Of a DNA stretch of 26,923 nucleotides, positions 1-7,369 are shown one piece after another. Every line of letters starts with the position of its first letter. Within the stretch, counting starts at the first letter, position 1. Made by a program: the position numbers and the translations under genes. Origin of the DNA: an uncultured Collinsella sp. (GTDB lineage: Bacteria > Actinomycetota > Coriobacteriia > Coriobacteriales > Coriobacteriaceae); the NCBI GenBank assembly GCA_900751695.1, contig CAADSS010000015.1:1-26923 (forward strand), given 5' to 3'. A model generated the notes under the pieces. It was not told the DNA's origin. It worked only from the letters and a program-made list of their open reading frames with translations, and did no database searches.

Positions 1-31
1 GGCCCCTCTGGGGTTGCCTACCCGGATTCGC

Positions 32-73
32 GCCTCAGGACTCAGCGCAACGCGTTGCGCTGAGTCCTGAGGC
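32..73. repeat. 42-bp perfect palindrome
   Basis: Two 21-base arms (32-52 and 53-73) are exact reverse complements with no spacer; the half-site begins GCCTCAGGACTCAGCGC. As RNA it would be a very stable hairpin with only a minimal loop. Neither strand has a T tract beside it, so it is not a textbook intrinsic terminator. It could be a terminator lacking a U-tract for a gene left of the window, a cruciform site or a dispersed palindromic repeat. The inverted repeat is certain; its role is not. Confidence 0.85.
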
Positions 74-130
74 TGTTGCAATGAAAATGAGAATCAAGGC
101 TGCGGAATAGTTGCTGCGTAGAGCGTGCGT

Positions 131-164
131 AGCCGCCCGCGCGGCTTTGCCGTGATGGTATAGT
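131..164 (+). promoter_or_regulatory. Candidate extended -10 promoter and small hairpin
   Basis: TATAGT at 159-164 is preceded by TGG (156-158), an extended -10 pattern, about 25 bases before the start codon of the phospholipase-like gene. A hairpin AGCCGC / GCGGCT (131-136, 141-146) sits where the -35 would be. No good -35 hexamer is visible. This is inference from sequence pattern only. Confidence 0.35.
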
Positions 165-189
165 TATCCAGGTTTTTATGGGGGTGGCT

Positions 190-1038
190 ATGCCAAGCTG
201 GAACATTCATATCGCTCAGACGGAGCGTTTGCTGGAGCGCAGCGGTGCGCTTGCCAATAGCGTGCGCGACCGCAATGCCTTTTTGTTTGGCTGCGTGGTT
301 CCGGATATCTTCGTGGGCTATATGGTCCCTGGCATCGCTGATCCCATTCCGTATCGCATTACGCACTTTGCAAAGCCCGAGCCTATCCCTAAGCCTCGTG
401 AGCATGAGTTCTGGGATACCTATGTGGCGCCGCTGCTTAAAGGCGCACCCGCGGGCGAACCTGCTGAGGCCACCTCGATTGTCGAGGAACGCGAGCGACT
501 CAATCGGGTGCATTATCCCCAACGTTACAAGGACGCCGAGCCGGTTGCCGGTCCCGGCGCCTGTGAGTTTTCGCTCGCGCCCGATGACGTGGCGCAGTCG
601 CTGCTCGATCTGACGCTGGGCGTTTGGTCTCACCTTGTGGCCGATACTGTGTGGAATACCCGCGTGAACCAGTACCTGGAGGCGCACGGCGGCAAGCCGT
701 GCGAGGAATTCCGCATTAAAAAGCAAGGCGACTTTGACTGGTTTGGCAAGACGCTCAGCATTGTTTCGATTCCGCGCGCGACCGATCGCCTCTATACTGC
801 GGCGACGCGTTTTGGTCAGTATCCCATCCATAAGGAGTATGTGCTCAAGACCATCGGCGTTATGCACGAGATTGTACGCGAAAACCCCGGCGAGCCCGAT
901 CATCCGCCGTATCGCTTGCTAACCGAGGAGTTTTTCGATGCAACGTTTACCGAGGTCGTCGAGCTAACCGAGGCGGGTTTTGCCGCCCGTGTCGAATCGC
1001 CCGATGTGTCTGCGCTGCCCCTGATTGCTAGCTGCTAG
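190..1038 (+). CDS. Zinc-dependent phospholipase C family protein
   Basis: A protein of about 282 residues resembling the Zn_dep_PLPC / S1-P1 nuclease-like fold (Pfam PF00882 type). Visible hallmarks are the N-terminal WNIHIA segment, VVPDIF near residue 35, a THF histidine near residue 60, and a central WSHLVADTVWN stretch whose His and Asp fit metal ligands of this family. No signal peptide is seen, so it is probably cytoplasmic, unlike secreted clostridial phospholipases C. The substrate is unknown. I chose the ATG at 190 because MPSWNIHIAQ resembles the usual family start and GGGGGTGG lies just upstream; the in-frame ATG at 178 would add MGVA. The family call is by recognition, not alignment. 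Its stop codon overlaps that of the convergent gene. Confidence 0.7.
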   Translation: MPSWNIHIAQTERLLERSGALANSVRDRNAFLFGCVVPDIFVGYMVPGIADPIPYRITHFAKPEPIPKPREHEFWDTYVAPLLKGAPAGEPAEATSIVEERERLNRVHYPQRYKDAEPVAGPGACEFSLAPDDVAQSLLDLTLGVWSHLVADTVWNTRVNQYLEAHGGKPCEEFRIKKQGDFDWFGKTLSIVSIPRATDRLYTAATRFGQYPIHKEYVLKTIGVMHEIVRENPGEPDHPPYRLLTEEFFDATFTEVVELTEAGFAARVESPDVSALPLIASC

Positions 1039-2108
1039 CTGGCCGGCCCGGCAGTGAATAGCTCAACCCAATCGACAAGTAGCTCTTGCCGCAGGGCATT
1101 TTCGGCAGTGCGCTCCTGTTTAGTCTTTGGGGTGTAGGGAAGCCCAGCCTTTTTATGGATGAGCTCGGCTATGTGGTTGAAGCTCTTCTTCTCCTTGATC
1201 TGGTCATAGGTAATTTGGATGACGTCGTAGCCCATGCTTGTGAGTGCGGTGGCGCGCTCGGCATCGGAGAGGCTCGCGGCTTCGCTGTCGTGGGCAGAGC
1301 GGCCTTGGCATTCAAGGATGACGCCCATGCTGTCGGTGGCGCTTTCGATGAGGATATCGGCGTAGCAGCAGGTTTTGTCATACAGCGAACGCGCGGCTTC
1401 ACTGAGCGGGATGCGCGCGTTATTGGTGATGTCGATGCCCAGACCGCCCTCATCGCGGGGGAGCGAGATGAGAATTGACGTCTGGACTTCAAAGGGCGAG
1501 GCGGTCTGTCCTGTCATGCGTTCGGCGGCCCAGCGGAGCTGCTTAACGCCGCGCAGGCCTGCGGCCTGCTTGGCGAACGCGGCGATATCCGCTGCGGTAA
1601 GAAGCGGCGTGCGCTTCCACAAGTTGGTGTCATTGCCCTTGGTGTCGTTAGCTCGCTCCCAGCCGCAGCTGGGCGGAATGAGCTTAAGCGAAATAGCTTC
1701 ATCGAGTTGTTGTTGCGTTCGCTCGCAGGGCTTAAACACTGCAAAGGAGCCGCACATCTCGTAGCAAGCCATAAGTAACTGGCTGCGTGAGACCTGCGTG
1801 GCAAGGCTGAGCAGCGTGAACTCCGGTGAAGTGACATCAAACCCATGCTCAGTCTGCCTAAACGACCCGGGAGGTGGCTCTTGGGTTAGCAGACGGCTAT
1901 GAAATAGCTTTCCGTTCGCGCGCTGTTTTCTTTCGCCTACGAATCTCCAAACTGGTGTGCCGAGCAAGTCTTTAAATACTGGTTGTTTTGAGTAATGCAC
2001 CAAGCGATGGTCATGGTCGGGCGGTAGGATTGCCGGATAGAGTCCCAGTATCTGGGGCGGGATGCGATAGTACTGAAAAGCCGTGGGTCCGCAGGCAAGA
2101 AATGACAT
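1035..2108 (-). CDS. Hypothetical protein, possible DUF559/Vsr-like nuclease domain
   Basis: A 357-residue protein of a type that appears common in Coriobacteriia. The N-terminal half (starting ACGPTAFQYYRIPPQ) includes a segment, FTLLSLATQVSRSQLLMACYEMCG, that resembles the DNA-binding-like half of AbiEi-type proteins. The C-terminal part has YADILIES followed by GVILECQGRSAHD, and then YDVIQITYDQIKEKKSF. That is the order D...ExQ seen in PD-(D/E)XK endonuclease-like folds such as DUF559. The Asp and Glu are present and the usual Lys is replaced by Gln, so activity is uncertain. No convincing ribosome binding site precedes the ATG at 2108. It may be a standalone defence- or repair-type nuclease, but this is inference. 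It stands alone on its strand with no operon partner. Confidence 0.5.
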   Translation of the reverse strand: MSFLACGPTAFQYYRIPPQILGLYPAILPPDHDHRLVHYSKQPVFKDLLGTPVWRFVGERKQRANGKLFHSRLLTQEPPPGSFRQTEHGFDVTSPEFTLLSLATQVSRSQLLMACYEMCGSFAVFKPCERTQQQLDEAISLKLIPPSCGWERANDTKGNDTNLWKRTPLLTAADIAAFAKQAAGLRGVKQLRWAAERMTGQTASPFEVQTSILISLPRDEGGLGIDITNNARIPLSEAARSLYDKTCCYADILIESATDSMGVILECQGRSAHDSEAASLSDAERATALTSMGYDVIQITYDQIKEKKSFNHIAELIHKKAGLPYTPKTKQERTAENALRQELLVDWVELFTAGPAS

Positions 2109-2154
2109 AGCGATCCGATCGTTTGAGCGTTGTTTGGGCTAGAAAAGCTATCCG

Positions 2155-2284
2155 TTTCGGAAGTGCGGGGAAAAAGACAAATAGGTCAGGCGCAAGCGGT
2201 ATTAAAGCCAACTTTATCAGGGGTTTTGTTGAAATAAAAGGGTTTGTGCTCGGGGGTAAGCAATTTTTCCCCGCACTTCCGAAA
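2155..2284. repeat. 130-bp element with 21-bp perfect inverted ends
   Basis: The arms 2155-2175 and 2264-2284 are exact reverse complements over 21 bases (arm begins TTTCGGAAGTGCGGGG and ends in AAAAA). They enclose 88 bases of A+T-rich sequence with no reading frame worth calling. The form suggests a miniature inverted-repeat (MITE-like) element or a long-range RNA stem. No target-site duplication is apparent beside the ends, which weakens the transposon reading. Confidence 0.7.
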
Positions 2285-2463
2285 ACGCGGTTGATCTGGC
2301 TCTTGCTAAAACGATTTAGCAGTGTCTGTTAAGGTGTGGGTTTGCCACCGGGCGAACACTTTTAGCGCTTGGGACTTTATTTTATGGGCCGCGAAGGGTG
2401 GATTTCGCACTTTTGGTAAAGAAATGAGTGCGTGTTTTGCTGTGCGCCGGCATTGGCACAGAA

Positions 2464-2498
2464 AAAGGGCCCGGAAGGCGAAGCCTTCCGGGCCCTTT
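2464..2498 (-). terminator. Intrinsic terminator of pyk
   Basis: The arms 2464-2479 and 2483-2498 form a 16-bp perfect stem with a three-base loop. Read on the reverse strand it is followed by five T (complement of 2462-2466). It lies about 28 bases after the pyk stop codon. Confidence 0.9.
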
Positions 2499-2526
2499 GC
2501 AATGCAAGTGTGTTTGCAAGTGTGAT

Positions 2527-3987
2527 TTAACGCACCTGAGCGACGTAAGCGACGTTGGTCGAGGAGACCTTGTCCTCGAGCTGGACGCTCATGCGGGGAT
2601 CGCCAGCGGTGGCGACGGTCAGGTCGCCGGCCTCGACGTAGCCGAGCTCCTTAGCGGTCTCGATCGCCTTGACGATCGTGCCGTTGACGGTGCCCTGGGT
2701 AATCTCGGCCTGGTGCGGGATAACGCCCCAGTACATGATCATCTGCTGGACGGCCCACTCGTGGCGGGAGAACGCGCAGATCGGCATGTTGGGACGGAAG
2801 TGCGAGATCAGACGAGCGGTACGACCGGTGGTCGTCGGCACGGTGATGCACTTGGCGCCAACGGTGGTGGCCATGTTCACAGCGGACATACCCACAACGT
2901 TGTTGACAACGCGGGTGCCGTGAGCGTCAGCCGGAACCTCGAGCGGAGCGTGGGCCGGGAGGTACTTCTCGGTCTCGAGAGCAATGCTGGCCTGCATCTT
3001 GACGGCCTCGACCGGATACTTACCGGCAGCGGACTCGCCGGAAAGCATAACGGCGTCGGTGCCGTCGTAGATGGCGTTAGCAACGTCGGCAACCTCGGCG
3101 CGCGTCGGGCGCGGGTTCTGCTGCATGGAGTCGAGCATCTGCGTAGCGGTGATAACGGGCTTGTAGGCCGCGTTGCACTTGGCGATAATCTCCTTCTGGA
3201 TGTGGGGAACGAGCTCGGGCTTGATCTCGATGCCCAGGTCGCCACGGGCGACCATAATGCCGTCGGAAGCCTCGAGGATCTCGTCGAAGTTCTCGACGCC
3301 CAGGGCGCACTCGATCTTCGGGAAGATCGTCACGTGCTCGCCACCGTTCTCGCGGCAAAGCTTGCGGATGCCGCGGACGGACTCGCCGTCACGGATGAAG
3401 GAAGCGGCGATGTAGTCGATGTTCTCGGTCAGGCCAAAGAGGATGTCCTGACGATCGCGCTCGGTGATAGCGGGCAGCGAGATGTTGACGTTGGGCATGT
3501 TGACGCCCTTGCGCTCGCCGATCAGGCCGTCGTTCTTGACGACGCAGGTCATGTCCTGGCCGTCGACGGACTCGACCTCGAGGGCAACCAGGCCGTCATC
3601 GATCAGGATGAGGGAGCCCTTCTCGACCTCGGAGGGCAGAGCCAGGTAGTCGAGGGAGATGTGCTCAGCGGTGCCGTGGAAATCCTCGGTCGTGGGCTGA
3701 GCGGTGACGACGATCTTGTCGCCGGTCTTGACGGCAACCTTCTTGCCATCGACCAGAAGGCCGGTGCGGACCTCGGGGCCCTTGGTGTCGAGCAGGATGC
3801 CGACGGGCATACCGAGCTCCTTGGAAATACGACGGACGCGCTCGATGCGACCGTGGTGCTCGTCGTAGGAGCCGTGCGAGAAGTTAAAACGGGCGACGTT
3901 CATGCCCGCCTTGATCATCTCGCGGATGGTCTCGTCGCTATCGCAGGCGGGACCCATGGTGCATACAATCTTAGTGCGCTTGTACAT
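2527..3987 (-). CDS. pyk: Pyruvate kinase
   Basis: A 486-residue pyruvate kinase, which converts phosphoenolpyruvate and ADP to pyruvate and ATP at the end of glycolysis in the cytoplasm. Seen in order: KIVCTMGPA at the start, FNFSHGSYDEH (substrate/K+ region), LDTKGPEVRTG, the B domain around residues 70-170, IFPKIE with the catalytic Lys, ARGDLGIEI, the signature TATQMLDSM, and DGTDAVMLSGESAAGKYPVEA. The C-terminal allosteric domain is present (TTTGRTARLISHFRP) and there is no extra PEP-utiliser domain, so it is a standard-length type. A GGAGGTC ribosome site lies 4-10 bases before the ATG at 3987. It is monocistronic, with its own terminator, and diverges from the P-type ATPase gene. Confidence 0.97.
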   Translation of the reverse strand: MYKRTKIVCTMGPACDSDETIREMIKAGMNVARFNFSHGSYDEHHGRIERVRRISKELGMPVGILLDTKGPEVRTGLLVDGKKVAVKTGDKIVVTAQPTTEDFHGTAEHISLDYLALPSEVEKGSLILIDDGLVALEVESVDGQDMTCVVKNDGLIGERKGVNMPNVNISLPAITERDRQDILFGLTENIDYIAASFIRDGESVRGIRKLCRENGGEHVTIFPKIECALGVENFDEILEASDGIMVARGDLGIEIKPELVPHIQKEIIAKCNAAYKPVITATQMLDSMQQNPRPTRAEVADVANAIYDGTDAVMLSGESAAGKYPVEAVKMQASIALETEKYLPAHAPLEVPADAHGTRVVNNVVGMSAVNMATTVGAKCITVPTTTGRTARLISHFRPNMPICAFSRHEWAVQQMIMYWGVIPHQAEITQGTVNGTIVKAIETAKELGYVEAGDLTVATAGDPRMSVQLEDKVSSTNVAYVAQVR

Positions 3988-4050
3988 TCAGACCTCCATC
4001 TGACATCGTCTTGCGCTGATAGATAAACCATAAGAAATAAAACTGAGTTG

Positions 4051-4056
4051 ATTATA
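4051..4056 (-). promoter_or_regulatory. Candidate -10 element of pyk promoter
   Basis: Read on the reverse strand, 4056 to 4051 is a perfect TATAAT, placing transcription start near 4044 and giving a leader of about 57 bases. The -35 is poor: TTGGGG at 4081-4076 would need a 19-base spacer. Confidence 0.5.
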
Positions 4057-4280
4057 ACGAAATGGCGACCGAATACCCCAAAAAATCGACCGTATGCCGA
4101 ATTAGAAGTTCATTTTTTGCGGAAAAACGGTATATGCAAAAACTTTACCAACCGTTCTAACCGCTGCTATCTGGGCGATATTTCAGTTTGATGATGCGCC
4201 GAAGAAAAAACGTTTTATCAATGTTGAGCATCACACGGCCTGCACCGTTGCTTATGGACCATATTTCCAAATGGATTGTT

Positions 4281-4310
4281 TTGGCTAGACGCGTTGCTTT
4301 GGGGTACCAT
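4281..4310 (+). promoter_or_regulatory. Candidate promoter of the P-type ATPase gene
   Basis: TTGGCT (4281-4286) and TACCAT (4305-4310) are separated by 18 bases. Start of transcription would be near 4317, immediately before the first leader hairpin at 4320. That fit is the main reason to favour it; the hexamers themselves are only moderate. Confidence 0.45.
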
Positions 4311-4319
4311 AGCTCCACT

Positions 4320-4421
4320 ATCAACTGCCGCTCAGCACGGCAGCCTTGATGAGCCCTTGCCCTTCTCCTGGGAATTATGATCGGGCATCAATCTGCTGAG
4401 TGGCCCGAATCCCAGGAGGGG
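4320..4421 (+). promoter_or_regulatory. Candidate structured leader RNA with kissing loops, sequestering the ribosome site
   Basis: Hairpin 1: ATCAA/TTGAT (4320-4324, 4346-4350) and CTGCCG/CGGCAG (4325-4330, 4338-4343) with a CC bulge at 4344-4345 and the seven-base loop CTCAGCA (4331-4337). Hairpin 2: CTCCTGGGA/TCCCAGGAG (4365-4373, 4410-4418) and TCGGGC/GCCCGA (4381-4386, 4403-4408), with a 16-base loop containing TGCTGAG (4394-4400). The two loops are exactly complementary over seven bases, so a loop-loop pseudoknot is possible. The 3' arm of hairpin 2 contains the AGGAGG (4414-4419) used by the ATG at 4429, so folding should block translation. No U-tract follows. I cannot match it with confidence to a named riboswitch class; ion sensing is inferred from the downstream gene. 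Confidence 0.55.
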
Positions 4422-4428
4422 ACTCTAT

Positions 4429-7110
4429 ATGCAAAAGGAATACCTGTCCGCCGCGGCGGAGGTGCTCAGCGACCAGGGTGTCGATGAGAACCTCGGCCTG
4501 AGCGACGACGAGGCGTCGTCGCGCCTCGCTAAGACAGGCCCTAACAAGCTCGAGGAAGCCGAGAAGACGCCGCTGTGGAAGCGTTTCTTTGAGCAGATGG
4601 CCGATCCCATGGTCATCATGCTGATCGTTGCCGCCGTCATCAGTGCGCTCACGGGCATGGTCAAGGGCGAGCCCGACTTTGCCGATGTCGTCATTATCAT
4701 GTTCGTCGTTATCGTCAACTCGGTGCTGGGCGTGGTCCAGGAAGCCAAGAGCGAAGAAGCCCTCGAGGCCCTGCAGGAGATGAGCGCGGCGCAGTCCAAG
4801 GTACTGCGCGACGGCAAGCTCGTGCACCTGCCGAGCGCCGAGCTCGTGCCCGGTGACGTGATCATGCTCGAGGCGGGCGACTCCGTTCCGGCCGACTGCC
4901 GCGTCCTCGAGAGCGCCACGATGAAGATCGAAGAGGCCGCCCTTACCGGCGAGTCCGTGCCCGTCGAGAAGCATACCAACGTGATCGAGCTCGCCGCGGG
5001 CACCGATGACGTGCCGCTCGGCGACCGCAAGAACATGTGCTATATGGGTTCCACCGTTGTGTACGGCCGTGGTCGCGCCGTCGTGGTCGGCACCGGCATG
5101 GACACCGAGATGGGCAAGATTGCCGGCGCCCTGGCCGAGGCCAAGGAAGAGCTCACGCCGCTGCAGGTGAAGCTCGCCGAGCTCAGCCGCATCCTTACCA
5201 TTATGGTTATCGTCATCTGCGTCGTCATCTTTGGCGTCGACATCATCCGTCACGGCGTGGGCAACGTCCTTACCGACCCGACTGCCCTGCTCGACACCTT
5301 TATGGTCGCCGTCTCGCTTGCCGTCGCCGCCATCCCCGAGGGCCTGGTCGCCGTCGTGACCATCGTGCTTTCGCTCGGCGTGACCAAGATGGCCAAGCGC
5401 CAGGCGATCATCCGCAAGCTTTCTGCCGTCGAGACCCTTGGCTGCACGCAGACCATCTGCTCCGACAAGACCGGCACCCTTACCCAGAACAAGATGACCG
5501 TCGTCAAGCACGAGCTCGCTGCGCCCAAGGAGAAGTTCCTGGCCGGTATGGCACTGTGCTCCGATGCCCAGTGGGACGAGGAGCTGGGCGAGGCCGTGGG
5601 CGAGCCGACTGAGTGCGCGCTCGTCAACGATGCCGGCAAGGCTGGTCTCACTGGCCTGACTGCCGAGCACCCGCGCGTGGGCGAGGCCCCGTTCGACTCG
5701 GGCCGCAAGATGATGTCCGTGGTCGTCGAGACCCTGGACGGCGAGTACGAGCAGTACACCAAGGGCGCGCCCGACGTGGTAATCGGCCTGTGCACCCACA
5801 TCTACGAGGGCGATAGGGTCGTCCCCCTGACTGAGGAGCGCCGTGCCGAGCTCGTGGCCGCCAACAAGGCCATGGCCGACGAGGCCCTGCGCGTGCTGGC
5901 GCTGGCAAGCCGCACCTACACCGAGGTTCCGGCAGACTGCAGCCCCGCTGCGCTCGAGCACGACCTGGTCTTCTGCGGCCTGTCCGGCATGATTGACCCT
6001 GTCCGCCCCGAGGTCGCCGACGCCATCCGCGAGGCCCATGATGCCGGTATTCGCACCGTCATGATCACGGGCGACCATATCGACACCGCCGTGGCCATTG
6101 CCAAGCAGCTGGGAATCGTCACCGATCGCAGCCATGCCATCACCGGTGCCGATCTCGATCGCATGAGCGACGAGGAGCTCGACGCGCACATCGAGGACTA
6201 CGGCGTGTACGCTCGCGTCCAGCCCGAGCACAAGACCCGCATCGTCGAGGCCTGGAAGTCGCGCGACCAGATCGTGGCCATGACGGGCGACGGCGTCAAC
6301 GATGCCCCGTCCATCAAGCGCGCCGACATCGGCGTTGGCATGGGCATCACCGGTACCGACGTCACCAAGAACGTCGCCGACATGGTGCTTGCCGACGACA
6401 ACTTCGCCACCATCATCGGCTCCTGCGAAGAGGGTCGCCGCATCTACGACAACATCCGTAAGGTCATCCAGTTCCTGCTTTCGGCTAACCTTGCCGAGGT
6501 GTTCTCGGTGTTTATCGCCACGCTCATCGGCTTCACCATCTTCCAGCCGGTGCAGCTGCTGTGGGTGAACCTGGTCACCGACTGCTTCCCCGCGCTCGCG
6601 CTGGGCATGGAGGATGCCGAGGGCGACATCATGAAGCGCAAGCCGCGCAACGCCAAGGATGGTGTCTTTGCCGGCAATATGGGCCTGGACTGCGTGGTCC
6701 AGGGCTTGATCATCACTGTGCTGGTGCTGGCGAGCTTCTTTGTGGGCGTGTACTTTGACATGGGCTACATCCACATCGCCGATATGATCGCCGGCAACGC
6801 CGACGAGGAAGGCGTGATGATGGCCTTCATCACGCTCAACATGGTCGAGATCTTCCACTGCTTCAATATGCGCAGCCGTCGTGCGTCGCTGTTTAGCATG
6901 AAGAAGCAGAACAAGTGGCTGTGGGCATCTGCCGCGCTGGCGCTGGTGCTGACGGTGATCGTAACCGTACAGCCGACGCTTGCCGAGATGTTCTTTGGCC
7001 CCGTGACGCTTGAGCTCAAGGGCGTTATCGCCGCGCTGGGCCTTGCCTTCCTGATCATTCCGCTGATGGAGATCTACAAGGCGATCATGCGCGCGGTCGA
7101 GAAGGAGTAA
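4429..7110 (+). CDS. Calcium-type cation-transporting P-type ATPase (P2 class)
   Basis: An 893-residue P-type ATPase of the SERCA/PMCA-like group, an inner-membrane pump driven by ATP. Visible motifs: TGES (actuator, about 173), DKTGTLTQNK with the phosphorylated Asp at about 346, KGAPD in the nucleotide domain, and TGDGVNDAPSIKRADIGVGMG near 620. Known SERCA calcium ligands seem kept: PEGL (Glu about 304) in M4, NLAEV (Asn 687, Glu 690) in M5, NLVTD (Asn 714, Asp 718) in M6, and a Glu near 807 in M8. This supports Ca2+ export, with Mn2+ an alternative. Ten transmembrane segments are plausible: two pairs near 60-100 and 250-310, and six after about 685. The leader above it may regulate translation in response to an ion. 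The gene stands alone and ends before a strong terminator. Confidence 0.9.
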   Translation: MQKEYLSAAAEVLSDQGVDENLGLSDDEASSRLAKTGPNKLEEAEKTPLWKRFFEQMADPMVIMLIVAAVISALTGMVKGEPDFADVVIIMFVVIVNSVLGVVQEAKSEEALEALQEMSAAQSKVLRDGKLVHLPSAELVPGDVIMLEAGDSVPADCRVLESATMKIEEAALTGESVPVEKHTNVIELAAGTDDVPLGDRKNMCYMGSTVVYGRGRAVVVGTGMDTEMGKIAGALAEAKEELTPLQVKLAELSRILTIMVIVICVVIFGVDIIRHGVGNVLTDPTALLDTFMVAVSLAVAAIPEGLVAVVTIVLSLGVTKMAKRQAIIRKLSAVETLGCTQTICSDKTGTLTQNKMTVVKHELAAPKEKFLAGMALCSDAQWDEELGEAVGEPTECALVNDAGKAGLTGLTAEHPRVGEAPFDSGRKMMSVVVETLDGEYEQYTKGAPDVVIGLCTHIYEGDRVVPLTEERRAELVAANKAMADEALRVLALASRTYTEVPADCSPAALEHDLVFCGLSGMIDPVRPEVADAIREAHDAGIRTVMITGDHIDTAVAIAKQLGIVTDRSHAITGADLDRMSDEELDAHIEDYGVYARVQPEHKTRIVEAWKSRDQIVAMTGDGVNDAPSIKRADIGVGMGITGTDVTKNVADMVLADDNFATIIGSCEEGRRIYDNIRKVIQFLLSANLAEVFSVFIATLIGFTIFQPVQLLWVNLVTDCFPALALGMEDAEGDIMKRKPRNAKDGVFAGNMGLDCVVQGLIITVLVLASFFVGVYFDMGYIHIADMIAGNADEEGVMMAFITLNMVEIFHCFNMRSRRASLFSMKKQNKWLWASAALALVLTVIVTVQPTLAEMFFGPVTLELKGVIAALGLAFLIIPLMEIYKAIMRAVEKE

Positions 7111-7122
7111 GTTAACCTGTCC

Positions 7123-7210
7123 GGGCCCGCCCCTGCGTGTTTTCTTCTTCGCTGGTCCTCGCGCTTCGCGCTGCGGGATCGCTCAGAAGAAAACACTCCC
7201 GGGGCGGCCC
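7123..7210. repeat. Large imperfect inverted repeat after the ATPase gene
   Basis: The arms GTGTTTTCTTCT (7137-7148) and its exact complement (7185-7196) are extended outward by GGGCCCGCCCC (7123-7133) against GGGGCGGCCC (7201-7210), with one bulged base. An inner GC-rich hairpin lies around 7158-7179. It looks like a dispersed palindromic (REP-like) unit or a read-through barrier. No T-run follows, so it is not the main terminator. Confidence 0.65.
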
Positions 7211-7270
7211 CTGTGGTATCCTTGCTGGCTTTCTCGCGCGCGGATGAAAAAGGGCTGAGGGAAAGTTTGT

Positions 7271-7306
7271 GAGCTGGTCGGGCTTTGCCCGGCCAGCTCT
7301 ATTTTT
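7271..7306 (+). terminator. Intrinsic terminator after the ATPase gene
   Basis: Arms 7271-7283 and 7287-7299 form a 13-bp stem with one G-U pair and a TTT loop, followed by TATTTTT (7300-7306). It lies 160 bases past the ATPase stop codon. A 12-base direct repeat TTTGTGAGCTGG occurs at 7266-7277 and 7331-7342. Confidence 0.85.
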
Positions 7307-7369
7307 AGAGCATTTGCTCGACCGACTCTTTTTGTGAGCTGGATTGTATGGGGTTGAATCGGCGACGCG

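Larger units (their letters stand above)
2109..2526. other. 418-bp intergenic region without a gene
   Basis: No plausible gene was found. The stretch is A+T-richer than its surroundings and holds the 130-bp inverted-repeat element (2155-2284), a short hairpin TGCTAAA/TTTAGCA (2304-2310, 2315-2321), and the pyk terminator (2464-2498). The reverse-strand promoter for the gene ending at 1035 must lie at its left end, but I cannot point to clear -35 and -10 hexamers. Confidence 0.6.
3988..4428. other. 441-bp divergent intergenic region between pyk and the ATPase gene
   Basis: No gene is supported. The left side holds the pyk ribosome site and a TATAAT-type -10; the right side holds a candidate ATPase promoter and a structured leader, listed separately. 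The part between about 4080 and 4260 is A+T-rich, with several runs of A and T (for example near 4080, 4115 and 4205), and shows no feature I can name. Confidence 0.6.

Noticed and set aside
2109..2526. Small genes in the gap between the DUF559-like gene and pyk
   Set aside because: Short open frames there span the inverted-repeat element, lack ribosome sites and have no recognisable product.
2428..4026. Long forward open frame opposite pyk
   Set aside because: It runs through the pyk terminator and is antisense to an unmistakable pyruvate kinase.
4320..4428. yybP-ykoY manganese riboswitch before the ATPase gene
   Set aside because: The class is a common partner of such pumps, but I do not see its conserved loop sequences; the leader is listed as an unassigned candidate.
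4375..6858. Long reverse-strand open frame opposite the P-type ATPase gene
   Set aside because: It mirrors a gene with complete P-type ATPase motifs. Its product is rich in His, Asp and Gly repeats typical of antisense reading of GC-rich codons, with no domain.
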